In this document: positions 17,913 to 25,427 of the stretch, piece by piece
How the letters are laid out: every line of letters begins with the position of its first letter
Position numbering within the stretch: position 1 is the first letter of the stretch
Position numbers and translations under genes: made by a program
Source of the DNA: Candidatus Fimenecus excrementavium
GTDB lineage: Bacteria; Bacillota; Clostridia; Oscillospirales; Acutalibacteraceae
NCBI GenBank assembly: GCA_018712805.1
Contig: DVGI01000008.1
Location: forward strand, 1-42,490
Length of the DNA: 42,490 bases
Direction of reading: 5' to 3'
The notes under the pieces: model-generated
What the model was told of the DNA's origin: nothing
Databases searched by the model: none
What the model saw: only the letters and a program-made list of their open reading frames with translations

Positions 17913-18374
17913 TTACGCAAATGCCTTTTGTAAAGCTTCCAGCGTGTTTTCAAGGTCTTCTTTTGCAACCAAAATAGAAATATCCACTTCTGAAGTGGTA
18001 ATCATGCTGACATCTGCTTTCGCTTCGGCAACCGCCTGAAAAGCTTTGCAGGCAACACCGGGGCAACCGCGCATGGCTTCACCGAAAATGGAAATTTTGC
18101 AATTTCCGTTACGAATGGAAAGCTTCAAATCAGGATTAAGTTCACGCAGTTTTGCAGAGATCTCCAAAATCTTGCCCATATCCTCACCGCTGACGGTGAA
18201 GGAAAGGTCCGGCATATTACGGTGCGGCGGAGTCTGGGAAATCATATCCACATCAATGCCCGCATTCGAAATCATTTCGAAGATTTTGGAAATGAGATTG
18301 ATGTCGGCAGGGGAGTCCTGCAGCGAAATCAAAGTCACATCTTCCACCACGGTAATGCTTTGAATGATATTCAT
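17913..18374 (-). CDS. Stand-alone aspartokinase-like ACT domain protein
   Basis: 153 residues made of two ACT domains and nothing else. The second half, CKISIFGEAMRGCPGVACKA followed by VSMITTSEVDISILV, closely matches the regulatory part of aspartate kinase (family pattern KVS-VG-GM---PGVA---F and MISTSEI-IS). No amino-acid-kinase domain is present. It resembles a separately encoded beta subunit such as the one made from an internal start in Bacillus lysC. It is the last gene of the lysine-riboswitch operon, 13 nt after dapB, with a good GGAGG. It probably senses lysine, threonine or another amino acid and may partner an aspartokinase encoded elsewhere; that partnership is inference. Confidence 0.8.
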   Translation of the reverse strand: MNIIQSITVVEDVTLISLQDSPADINLISKIFEMISNAGIDVDMISQTPPHRNMPDLSFTVSGEDMGKILEISAKLRELNPDLKLSIRNGNCKISIFGEAMRGCPGVACKAFQAVAEAKADVSMITTSEVDISILVAKEDLENTLEALQKAFA

Positions 18375-18387
18375 AACTTTGCCTCCG

Positions 18388-19143
18388 TCATTTTTCGTCG
18401 ATCAGCTGTTTCATCGAATAGAAGCCCGGTTCTTTGCCTTTTAAGTAAAGGGCGGCGTTAACCGCACCGACGGCAAAAAGCTCCTTAGAACGAGCCGAGT
18501 GCGATATTTTGATGATTTCATCAAGCCCTGCAAAAATTATTTCATGTTCACCGACAATCGTACCGCCGCGAATCGCGTGAATGCCGATTTCGTTTTTGTC
18601 ACGTTTCTGACGTTTCGAGTGACGGTCAAATTCATAATGCGGTTTTTCAGTTAAGGCATCGGAAATAGAATTCGCAAGCATCAACGCCGTGCCGCTGGGC
18701 GCGTCAATCTTTTGGTTGTGGTGTGCTTCTACAATTTCAATGTCGAAAGAACCTTCCAAAACGCGTGCGGCTTTTGCGGCAAGCTCGGAAATTAAGCTGA
18801 TGCCGATGGACATATTCGCCGAGAAGAAGAGGGGAATTTCCTTTGCCGTTTCGTGGATTTTCGCAACCTGTTCGTCGGAAAGCCCGGTGGTCGCAATCAC
18901 CGCCGGCATTTTTTTTGCGACAGCAAATTCCAAAAGACCGTTTAATACGGACGGGTGCGAAAAGTCAACGATGACGTCCGCGTCGACGTTCACATCCGAA
19001 AAACTTTTGAATACCGGATAAGCTGCTGTACCGTCGCCTATATCCACGCCGGCGACAATTTCACAATCCGCACGTTTCGCGACACAATCGGTAATGACTT
19101 TACCCATGTGGCCGAAACAGCCGCTTAAAATAATCTTGGTCAT
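18388..19143 (-). CDS. dapB: 4-hydroxy-tetrahydrodipicolinate reductase
   Basis: 251 residues from ATG 19143. The N-terminal nucleotide-binding loop is KIILSGCFGHMGKVI. The substrate/catalytic region VEAHHNQKIDAPSGTALML contains the conserved HH and K-x-D-x-P-SGT. HAIRGGTIVGEHEIIFAG is the other conserved block. It reduces the DapA product with NAD(P)H in lysine, DAP and dipicolinate synthesis. The ribosome binding site (GGGATG) is weak compared with neighbours; a longer in-frame extension upstream runs into dapA and is not favoured. Confidence 0.95.
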   Translation of the reverse strand: MTKIILSGCFGHMGKVITDCVAKRADCEIVAGVDIGDGTAAYPVFKSFSDVNVDADVIVDFSHPSVLNGLLEFAVAKKMPAVIATTGLSDEQVAKIHETAKEIPLFFSANMSIGISLISELAAKAARVLEGSFDIEIVEAHHNQKIDAPSGTALMLANSISDALTEKPHYEFDRHSKRQKRDKNEIGIHAIRGGTIVGEHEIIFAGLDEIIKISHSARSKELFAVGAVNAALYLKGKEPGFYSMKQLIDEK

Positions 19144-19166
19144 TTTTTCACATCCCGAAAACCGGC

Positions 19167-20057
19167 TTATTTGATAAGCCCGTATTTTTCCATAACCGCT
19201 TTTAATTTTGCGGTGTTCGCTTCGTTCATTTCGCAAAGCGGCATACGCAGCGGACCCGCGTCAAATCCCATCATATTCATAGCCTGTTTAACAGGAATGG
19301 GGTTTACGTCCATAAACAGCGCGTTGCAAAGCTCCAAATATTCAATTTGCAGCTTGCGGCTTTGCTCAAAATCACCGGCGAGCGCAGCTGCTGCAATGTC
19401 GTGCGCAACCTGCGGCGCAACATTGGAAAGCACGGAAATGACGCCTTTGCCGCCCAAAGACATAATTGCGGTAATCTGGTCATCGTTGCCGGAATAAATC
19501 GTAAAGTCTTTTTCGCAAAGCGAAATGGTTTTTGCAATCGAAGAAATATTGCCGCTGGCTTCTTTTGCCGCGTAAATCATTTTGTGCTTGGAAAGCTCCG
19601 CATAAGTTTCGGGCTTTACGTCACAGCCGGTGCGGCTGGGCACGTTGTAAATGATAATCGGTGTAGAAACGCGGTCGGCAAGATAGGTGTAGTGCTTAAT
19701 AAGCCCGGCTTGCGACGCTTTGTTGTAATAAGGCGTTACCATCAAAAGACCGTCAACGCCGATTTTTTCCGCTTCATTGGAAAGGTGCAAAGCGTAAGCT
19801 GTGTCGTTGCTGCCGGTGCCCGCGATAACGGGGATACGGTGTGCAACGGTTTCCACGGTAAAGCGAATCGCTTCGGTGTGTTCCTCATGGGAAAGCGTGG
19901 CGCTTTCACCGGTTGTGCCGCAAATGACAATCGCGTCCGTGCCGTGTGCAATCTGATATTCCAAAATGGTTTTCAAAGCGGGGTAGTTGACTTTGCCTTC
20001 TTTGGTGAAAGGCGTGATAATCGCAACACCGGCGCCTGTAAAAATCGGTTGTTTCAT
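19167..20057 (-). CDS. dapA: 4-hydroxy-tetrahydrodipicolinate synthase
   Basis: 296 residues, the normal length. It has the (beta/alpha)8 aldolase signatures ICGTTGESATLSHEEH, IIYNVPSRTGCDVKPET and the Schiff-base lysine in IYAAKEASGNISS. It condenses pyruvate with aspartate semialdehyde, directly using the product of the adjacent asd. AGGAGG precedes the ATG. A second member of the same fold family (nanA-like, 28017-28886) also occurs in the window but differs at the substrate loops. Confidence 0.96.
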   Translation of the reverse strand: MKQPIFTGAGVAIITPFTKEGKVNYPALKTILEYQIAHGTDAIVICGTTGESATLSHEEHTEAIRFTVETVAHRIPVIAGTGSNDTAYALHLSNEAEKIGVDGLLMVTPYYNKASQAGLIKHYTYLADRVSTPIIIYNVPSRTGCDVKPETYAELSKHKMIYAAKEASGNISSIAKTISLCEKDFTIYSGNDDQITAIMSLGGKGVISVLSNVAPQVAHDIAAAALAGDFEQSRKLQIEYLELCNALFMDVNPIPVKQAMNMMGFDAGPLRMPLCEMNEANTAKLKAVMEKYGLIK

Positions 20058-20076
20058 CAGAATAACCTCCTAAAAA

Positions 20077-21162
20077 TCAATCCATATACCCCTTAGCGCA
20101 AAGCAATTCGGCAAGCAAAACAGCGCCGCCCGCCGCGCCGCGGAGCGTGTTGTGAGAAAGGCAGACAAATTTATAATCATATTGCGTGTCTTCACGCAGT
20201 CTGCCGATGGAAATTGCCATACCGCCTTCCAACATGCGGTTGAGTCTCGTCTGGGGCATGTTGTCTTCGGTAAAGTAATTTAAAAACTGCTTCGGTGCAC
20301 TCGGAAGTTCCAATTCCTGCGGAACGCCGCGGAAGTTTTTCCAAACATCCAGAATTTCGTCTTTGGACGGTTTCTTTTCAAAGCGCACAAAGACTGCGCC
20401 CATATGACCGTTGGAAACCGGAACACGCAGGCACTGCGCGGTGAATTTCGGGGAGGTGGCGGGAACAATTTCGTCGCCTTCGATTTTACCCCAAATCTTC
20501 AGTGGCTCCAGTTCGCTTTTTTCTTCTTCGCCGCCGATATACGGAATGACGTTGTCAATCATTTCCGGCCAGGTTTCAAACGTCTTGCCGGCGCCGGAAA
20601 TTGCCTGATAGGTGCAAACCAAAACATCTTTCACGCCGAATTTTTCGTCAAGCGGGAAAAGCGCCGGAACATAGCTTTGCAAAGAGCAGTTGGATTTAAC
20701 GGCAATGAAGCCGCGTTTTGTGCCGAGACGTTTTCTCTGCGACGGGATGATGTTGATATGCTCCGCGTTAAGCTCCGGAATGACCATCGGAACGTCCGGT
20801 GTGTGACGGTGTGCGCTGTTGTTCGAGACAACCGGGCATTCTGCTTTCGCATAACGCTCTTCAAGCGCTTTAATCTCGTCTTTTTTCATATCGACCGCGC
20901 AGAAAACGAAGTCGACCATGCCTGCAATTTTCTCCACGTCGCCGGTCGCGTCCATGACAATCATGTCTTTGACGTTTTCCGGAATGTCAACGTCCATGCA
21001 CCATTTCTTGCCGACCGCTTCCGCATAAGGTTTGCCGGCGGAACGCGGGCTTGCCGCAACCGCCGCTACATGAAACCACGGGTGATTGGCAAGGAGCGTC
21101 AAAAAGCGCTGACCGACCATGCCCGTAGCACCGATTACACCAACATTATACTGTTTTTCCAC
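20077..21162 (-). CDS. asd: Aspartate-semialdehyde dehydrogenase
   Basis: 361 residues from a GTG start at 21162, set by GGAGG nine bases upstream. The N-terminal NADP loop is VGVIGATGMVGQRFLTLL. The catalytic cysteine is in VKSNCSLQSYVPAL. VSNGHMGAVFVRF holds the conserved substrate-binding region. The length and the KSNCSLQ context resemble the archaeal/fungal type of the enzyme more than the E. coli type. It makes aspartate semialdehyde for lysine/DAP, threonine and methionine synthesis. It is the first gene after the lysine riboswitch. Confidence 0.95.
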   Translation of the reverse strand: MEKQYNVGVIGATGMVGQRFLTLLANHPWFHVAAVAASPRSAGKPYAEAVGKKWCMDVDIPENVKDMIVMDATGDVEKIAGMVDFVFCAVDMKKDEIKALEERYAKAECPVVSNNSAHRHTPDVPMVIPELNAEHINIIPSQRKRLGTKRGFIAVKSNCSLQSYVPALFPLDEKFGVKDVLVCTYQAISGAGKTFETWPEMIDNVIPYIGGEEEKSELEPLKIWGKIEGDEIVPATSPKFTAQCLRVPVSNGHMGAVFVRFEKKPSKDEILDVWKNFRGVPQELELPSAPKQFLNYFTEDNMPQTRLNRMLEGGMAISIGRLREDTQYDYKFVCLSHNTLRGAAGGAVLLAELLCAKGYMD

Positions 21163-21202
21163 TTGTGTTTACCTCCAAAAAGTGTTATTCTATTGTCTGC
21201 AT

Positions 21203-21229
21203 AAAAAAAGCCGGTTTTAGAAAACCGGT
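21203..21229 (-). terminator. Intrinsic terminator of the lysine riboswitch
   Basis: On the minus strand ACCGGTTTT and AAAACCGG form a tight stem followed by CTTTTTTTAT. It lies between the aptamer and the asd start, as expected for a transcription-attenuating lysine riboswitch. Confidence 0.85.
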
Positions 21230-21279
21230 CATCAGACGTTTCAAAAGTACCCGCAATCACAGAAAATTGCTTGTGATTA

Positions 21280-21449
21280 CAATAGCGCTCCATCCGAAAC
21301 CTCGTGATGACAGTTGCGTCGCTGTTCGCAAACGCACCCAAACAAAGACCTGTCGGCGGGTTTTGTTTTCGGCAAAATACCCTTTAGCGTGTCGTGAGCG
21401 GCCGCCGACGACCTGGGGCACGCGACTCATGTATTTTGCACCTCTATTG
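21280..21449 (-). promoter_or_regulatory. Lysine riboswitch (L-box) upstream of asd
   Basis: Read on the minus strand, the leader begins with ATAGAGGTGCAAAATACATG and continues with AGTCGCG, matching the conserved L-box 5' block (AGAGGTGC...AGAGTA). Later come TTTTGCCGAAAAC (CGCCGAA-like block), ACTGTCA (CTGTCA block) and TGGAGCGCTATTG (GGAGGGCTATC block). The ends CAATAG and CTATTG pair as helix P1. A terminator follows. Lysine binding is expected to end transcription before asd-dapA-dapB-ACT. Identification rests on recalled consensus blocks; a covariance search was not run. Confidence 0.85.
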
Positions 21450-21460
21450 CAGTTATCTGT

Positions 21461-21489
21461 ATCATAGCATTTTCGCTTTGATTAGTCAA
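21461..21489 (-). promoter_or_regulatory. SigA promoter of the lysine riboswitch operon
   Basis: On the minus strand -35 TTGACT (21489-21484) and -10 TATGAT (21466-21461), 17 bp apart, with an extended TGC before the -10. Transcription would start about 5 nt before the aptamer P1 helix. Confidence 0.8.
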
Positions 21490-21528
21490 TCATTTTCCAA
21501 TATTTCTATATTTATCAGGAGTTTTTCT

Positions 21529-22557
21529 ATGAAAAAAGAAGATTTTTACTACGATTTGCCCAAAGAATATATTGCGCAAACCCCGATTGAACCGCGCGAC
21601 CACTCGAGAATGCTTGTGGTGCATCGTTCACAAGACCGCATTGAGCACCGGCATTTCTATGACATTTTGGACTATTTGACCGACAAAGACTGCCTGATTT
21701 TAAACGACACACGTGTTTTACCCGCAAGACTTTACGGCATTAAAGAAGGCACCGGCGCGCGTGTCGAATTTCTTTTGCTTAATCAAAAAGAAAAAGATGT
21801 CTGGGAAGTGATTACGGGACCCGGTAAACGTGCCAAAGAAGGGACAAAATTCACGTTCGGCGACGGAATTTTGCACGCCGAAGTGTTAAGCGTTTTGGAA
21901 AACGGCAACCGACTTGCAAAATTCACCTATGAAGGCGACACGATTTTCCCGGTGCTCGAAAAAATCGGTGAAATGCCGCTGCCGCATTATATCTCGAAAA
22001 AGCTTGAAAACGGCGAACGCTATCAAACCGTTTACTCCAAAGAACTCGGTTCCGCCGCCGCGCCGACTGCGGGGCTGCACTTTACGCCGGAATTGCTCCA
22101 AAAAATCCGTGATAAAGGTGTGAAAATCGGATTTGTCACGCTGCACGTCGGCATTGGTACTTTCCGCCCGGTCAAAGCGGAAAACATTGAAGACCACCAT
22201 ATGCACTCCGAACACTACCATTTGCCGAAAGAAACCGCCGACCTGATTAACCAAACCAAAGCGAACGGCGGGCGCGTCATAGCCGTCGGCACGACAAGCT
22301 GCCGCACGCTCGAAAGCGTTGCGACCTATTGCGGCGAAATTCGGGAAGCGGACGACTGGACAAGCATTTTTATTTATCCCGGCTACAAATTCAAATGTAT
22401 CGACGGGCTTTTAACCAACTTCCATTTGCCGGAAAGCACGTTGATTATGTTGGTTTCCGCTTTTTATGACCGTGAAAAGGTTTTGGAGATTTACAAAACC
22501 GCGGTACAGGAAAAATACAGATTTTTTTCGTTCGGCGACTGTATGTTGCTCATTTAA
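21529..22557 (+). CDS. queA: S-adenosylmethionine:tRNA ribosyltransferase-isomerase
   Basis: 342 residues from ATG 21529, with CAGGAG eight bases upstream; a longer upstream frame would overlap the lysine riboswitch and is rejected. Family blocks: [20 protein letters not shown] near the start, [28 protein letters not shown] and the C-terminal [11 protein letters not shown] plus [19 protein letters not shown]. It transfers and isomerises the ribosyl part of SAM onto preQ1-modified tRNA to make epoxyqueuosine. It is followed 9 nt later by tgt, the preceding enzyme of the pathway. Confidence 0.97.
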   Translation: MKKEDFYYDLPKEYIAQTPIEPRDHSRMLVVHRSQDRIEHRHFYDILDYLTDKDCLILNDTRVLPARLYGIKEGTGARVEFLLLNQKEKDVWEVITGPGKRAKEGTKFTFGDGILHAEVLSVLENGNRLAKFTYEGDTIFPVLEKIGEMPLPHYISKKLENGERYQTVYSKELGSAAAPTAGLHFTPELLQKIRDKGVKIGFVTLHVGIGTFRPVKAENIEDHHMHSEHYHLPKETADLINQTKANGGRVIAVGTTSCRTLESVATYCGEIREADDWTSIFIYPGYKFKCIDGLLTNFHLPESTLIMLVSAFYDREKVLEIYKTAVQEKYRFFSFGDCMLLI

Positions 22558-22566
22558 GGAGGCTTT

Positions 22567-23697
22567 ATGTTTACCGTTTTAAAACAAGAAGGAACCGCGC
22601 GGCGCGGAGAATTTCAAACCGTCCACGGCACAGTACAAACGCCCGCCTTTATGAATGTGGCAACAGCCGGCGCCATTAAAGGCGCGGTTTCCGCGTTCGA
22701 TTTAAAAGACATCGGCTGTCAGGTACAATTGTGCAACACGTATCATTTGCACGTACGCCCCGGTGATAAGCTTATTAAAGAACTCGGCGGCTTACATAAA
22801 TTCACCGGATGGGACGGTCCGATTTTGACCGACAGCGGCGGGTTTCAGGTTTTTTCGCTCGCAAAACTTCGCAAAATCCGCGAAGAGGGCGTTCATTTCA
22901 ATTCTCACGTAGACGGTCGTAAAATTTTCATGGGACCGGAAGAAAGCATGCAAATTCAGTCAAACTTAGGTTCCACAATCGCCATGGCGTTTGACGAGTG
23001 CGTACAAAATCCCGCGCCTTATACTTATGCTAAAGCCTCTTGTGAGCGAACCGTGCGCTGGCTGGTTCGTTGCAAAGCAGAAATGCAGCGTTTAAATGCG
23101 TTAGAAGGCACAATCAATCCGCACCAAATGCTGTTTGGTATTAACCAGGGCTGCACATTTGACGACCTGCGGATTGAAAACATGAAACAGATTGCAGAAC
23201 TGGATTTGGACGGATACGCCATCGGCGGGCTCGCGGTCGGCGAGCCGAAAGAAGATATGTACCGTATCATTTCCGCAGTAGAGCCTTTCATGCCGCAAAA
23301 CAAGCCCCGCTATTTGATGGGTGTCGGCACACCGGGCAATATTTTAGAGGGTGTCAGCCGCGGTGTCGACCTTTTTGACTGTGTCATGCCCAGCCGAAAC
23401 GCGCGCCACGGGCAGCTCTTTACAAAAAAGGGAATTATCAATATTAACAACGAAAAATATAAAAAAGATTTGTCTCCGATTGAAGAGGGCTGCAACTGCC
23501 CGACTTGTCAGAACCACTCGCGCGCGTATATCCGCCACTTGTTCAAAGCCGGCGAAATGCTTGCAATGCGCCTTTGTGTGATGCATAACCTTTACTTCTA
23601 TAATACGCTTATGAAAGAAATTCGTGACGCACTTGACAACGGTACGTTCCGGGAATTTAAAGAGCAATACACGGATTTGTTGGATACACGCATCTGA
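22567..23697 (+). CDS. tgt: tRNA-guanine transglycosylase
   Basis: 376 residues. Catalytic and binding stretches include ILTDSGGFQVFSLAKLRKI, the active-site region GVDLFDCVMPSRNARHGQLF, and the zinc site CNCPTCQNHSRAYIRHL with a distal His (three Cys and one His). It swaps guanine 34 for preQ1 in tRNAs with GUN anticodons. AAGGAGG precedes the ATG, and queA lies immediately upstream, so the two queuosine steps are co-expressed. No queC/D/E/F synthesis genes are in the window. Confidence 0.97.
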   Translation: MFTVLKQEGTARRGEFQTVHGTVQTPAFMNVATAGAIKGAVSAFDLKDIGCQVQLCNTYHLHVRPGDKLIKELGGLHKFTGWDGPILTDSGGFQVFSLAKLRKIREEGVHFNSHVDGRKIFMGPEESMQIQSNLGSTIAMAFDECVQNPAPYTYAKASCERTVRWLVRCKAEMQRLNALEGTINPHQMLFGINQGCTFDDLRIENMKQIAELDLDGYAIGGLAVGEPKEDMYRIISAVEPFMPQNKPRYLMGVGTPGNILEGVSRGVDLFDCVMPSRNARHGQLFTKKGIININNEKYKKDLSPIEEGCNCPTCQNHSRAYIRHLFKAGEMLAMRLCVMHNLYFYNTLMKEIRDALDNGTFREFKEQYTDLLDTRI

Positions 23698-23731
23698 ATT
23701 TGTGAGCAAACTGTAAATTTATACTTTTCTA

Positions 23732-23760
23732 TTGCAAATTATTCCTATTCTGTGTATAAT
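23732..23760 (+). promoter_or_regulatory. SigA promoter of yajC
   Basis: -35 TTGCAA (23732-23737) and -10 TATAAT (23755-23760), 17 bp apart. It starts about 35 bp after the tgt stop, so yajC can be transcribed independently of queA-tgt. Confidence 0.8.
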
Positions 23761-23789
23761 AAATTGACTTTTTAATTGGAGGAATAACA

Positions 23790-24197
23790 ATGTTCACACT
23801 TTTACCCCTGGAAGCAACCAGCACACAGAGTGCAGGTTCCGGCAGTATGATTTATACGATTTTGCTGATGGTGGCGCTTTTCGCAGGTATGTATTTCCTG
23901 ATGATTCGTCCGCAGAAAAAACAGCAAAAGAAAGAACAGGAAATGCGTGACAGTACGCAGGTCGGCGACGAAATTACGACCATCGGCGGTATCATGGGTC
24001 GCGTGGTTACCGTAAAAGAGGATTCTTTGATTATCGAAACCGGCGCGGACAGAAACAAAATGAAAATTGCGCGTTGGGCAATTCAGGTGAATAATACCGC
24101 TTCTGAAAAACTGCAGGCAGAGCGTGAGGCTGCAAAGCAAGCCGCTTTGAAAGCCAAAGAAGAAAAAGCGAGCAAAAAAGACAAAAAAGAGAAATAA
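23790..24197 (+). CDS. yajC: Preprotein translocase subunit YajC
   Basis: 135 residues. A short N-terminus is followed by one transmembrane helix (IYTILLMVALFAGMYFLMI) ending in the family hallmark RPQKKQQKK, then the small YajC domain (VGDEITTIGGIMGRVVTVKE) and a lysine-rich tail. YajC is an accessory protein of the SecYEG-SecDF holotranslocon. In many Firmicutes it follows queA-tgt, as here. GGAGG precedes the ATG. Confidence 0.95.
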   Translation: MFTLLPLEATSTQSAGSGSMIYTILLMVALFAGMYFLMIRPQKKQQKKEQEMRDSTQVGDEITTIGGIMGRVVTVKEDSLIIETGADRNKMKIARWAIQVNNTASEKLQAEREAAKQAALKAKEEKASKKDKKEK

Positions 24198-24217
24198 GCA
24201 AAGCATAATAAAAAAAT

Positions 24218-24257
24218 CCCCCTCATACGCTTTTAGTAAGCGTGAGGGGGTATTTTT
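24218..24257 (+). terminator. Terminator-like hairpin after yajC that contains the next gene's ribosome binding site
   Basis: The 5' arm CCCCCTCA-TA-CGCTT and the 3' arm AAGCGTGAGGGGG pair over 13 bp with a two-base bulge, followed by TATTTTT. The 3' arm GAGGGGG (24244-24250) is also the only plausible ribosome binding site for the ATG at 24258, seven bases on. It therefore looks like a terminator/attenuator with built-in RBS sequestration. Confidence 0.7.
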
Positions 24258-24677
24258 ATGTCCAAATTGAAGAAAAGAAAACCGACGGCAAGAAACAGTG
24301 CTTCCGGAAAGCCGGATATTCAATCGGCGCTTATTAAGTGTTTAAAAGCTGCCGGGATTGCCTTGCTGTTTTTGCTGATTTTACTTTCGATTCTGGCTTT
24401 TGTCTATTGGAAAAAGGAAGTCAGCTTTAAGACGCTTCAAGTGCTTGCGTTCATTTTCAGCGGTGTCAGTTTTCTGCTTTGCGGCTTTTTGGCGGTTCGA
24501 AAAAATAAAATACCCGCGGTTTACGCGAGCGGCGGCGCCGGGTTGCTCGTTTTACTTGTGCTCATAGCGCTTTTAGCGATTCTTTCCGGCGGCAATATGA
24601 GTAATCTGGTTTGGATTTTGGTGGCTGTCGGATTGGTTTGTCCGTTTTTAGGCGTAGTCCTTGCCCGAAAAATTTAG
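24258..24677 (+). CDS. Small membrane protein, TIGR04086-like
   Basis: 139 residues. A basic N-terminal tail of ~25 residues is followed by four hydrophobic helices (GIALLFLLILLSILAFVYW, VLAFIFSGVSFLLCGFLAV, AGLLVLLVLIALLAILSGG, LVWILVAVGLVCPFLGVVL). Size, helix number and position directly after yajC fit the TIGR04086/YrzE-type family of unknown function found in Clostridia. The ribosome binding site lies in the 3' arm of a strong hairpin. No function can be assigned. Confidence 0.6.
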   Translation: MSKLKKRKPTARNSASGKPDIQSALIKCLKAAGIALLFLLILLSILAFVYWKKEVSFKTLQVLAFIFSGVSFLLCGFLAVRKNKIPAVYASGGAGLLVLLVLIALLAILSGGNMSNLVWILVAVGLVCPFLGVVLARKI

Positions 24678-24678
24678 C

Positions 24679-24706
24679 ATAGCTTGTTTTTTTCACGCAT
24701 AGAAAT
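24679..24706 (+). promoter_or_regulatory. Candidate SigE-type promoter upstream of spoIIM
   Basis: ATA (24679-24681) followed by 16 bp and CATAGAAAT (24698-24706) resembles the Bacillus SigE pattern ATA-N16-18-CATACAnT. No good SigA hexamers are seen here. spoIIM is a SigE gene in Bacillus subtilis, so a mother-cell promoter is expected. The motif is short and degenerate, so confidence is modest. Confidence 0.4.
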
Positions 24707-24764
24707 ACTTTAGGACAGGTTTCAATGAAACTCTGTTTGAATGTGCAAATAAGGAGAAGTTACG

Positions 24765-25427
24765 ATGCGCAGAAGAAAAAGACACGCTACCATTATCGCA
24801 ACCCGGTTTTATAAAAAGAAAAGCTCCGGTGGTGTTTTGAAACAAAATCAAAAGCTGGTCATTTTGACCGTTTTGCTGATTTGCGGCCTGATTTTAGGCG
24901 CGTTGACAGACAAAAAAGCGGTCGGCACAAGCGCCGCACCGCTTCGAGAAATCGTGGAAAACTATTATCAGGTAAAAAGTGAACAATCTTTTTTGCAAAA
25001 CTTTCTTTCCACGCTCGGCACAGAAAGCGTTTATATGGGTCTTGCGCTGATTTTCGGCGTGTGTGCATTCGGTGAGCCGGTTTTGTGGCTTTTGCCGCTG
25101 ATAAAAGGTTTGGGGCTTGGGCTTATTTCCGGCTATTTATATCAGCAACACGCCGTAACCGGTCTTGCTTATTTTTCAGCGGTCATTCTTTTGCCGTCTG
25201 TAATTGCTTCCGCCAGCGAATTGTTTGCCTGTAAAGAAAGCATTTTAATGACGCGGGACATCAACCGTATTCTTTTGAAAAAGCAGAATGCGGACGGTAT
25301 GGAAATGTTTAAACTCTATTTCATGCGCTATGCCGTATTATTCGGAACACTTTTATTTTCTGCCGTGTTAAGCGCATTTCTGACCTTTGCCGTCGGCAGT
25401 AAAATCAATCTTTTTTCGTCTGTTTGA
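24765..25427 (+). CDS. spoIIM: Stage II sporulation protein M
   Basis: 220 residues with a basic N-terminus, a first helix (LVILTVLLICGLILGAL), a long non-membrane segment, then helices with FGEPVLWLLPLIKGLGLGLISGYLY and two more near the C-terminus. The G-P-I/V...KGLGLG stretch matches the SpoIIM (DUF95) family. The neighbour xerD supports the call, as spoIIM and xerD are adjacent in many Firmicutes. SpoIIM works with SpoIID and SpoIIP in septal peptidoglycan thinning and engulfment; the other two are not in the window. AAGGAG sets the start. The last 23 nt overlap the convergent xerD gene. Confidence 0.78.
   Translation: MRRRKRHATIIATRFYKKKSSGGVLKQNQKLVILTVLLICGLILGALTDKKAVGTSAAPLREIVENYYQVKSEQSFLQNFLSTLGTESVYMGLALIFGVCAFGEPVLWLLPLIKGLGLGLISGYLYQQHAVTGLAYFSAVILLPSVIASASELFACKESILMTRDINRILLKKQNADGMEMFKLYFMRYAVLFGTLLFSAVLSAFLTFAVGSKINLFSSV

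Noticed and set aside
19347-21204. Long plus-strand open frames (249 and 266 codons) opposite dapA and asd
   Set aside because: Antisense to well-supported enzymes; Arg/Asn/Val-rich composition typical of shadows.
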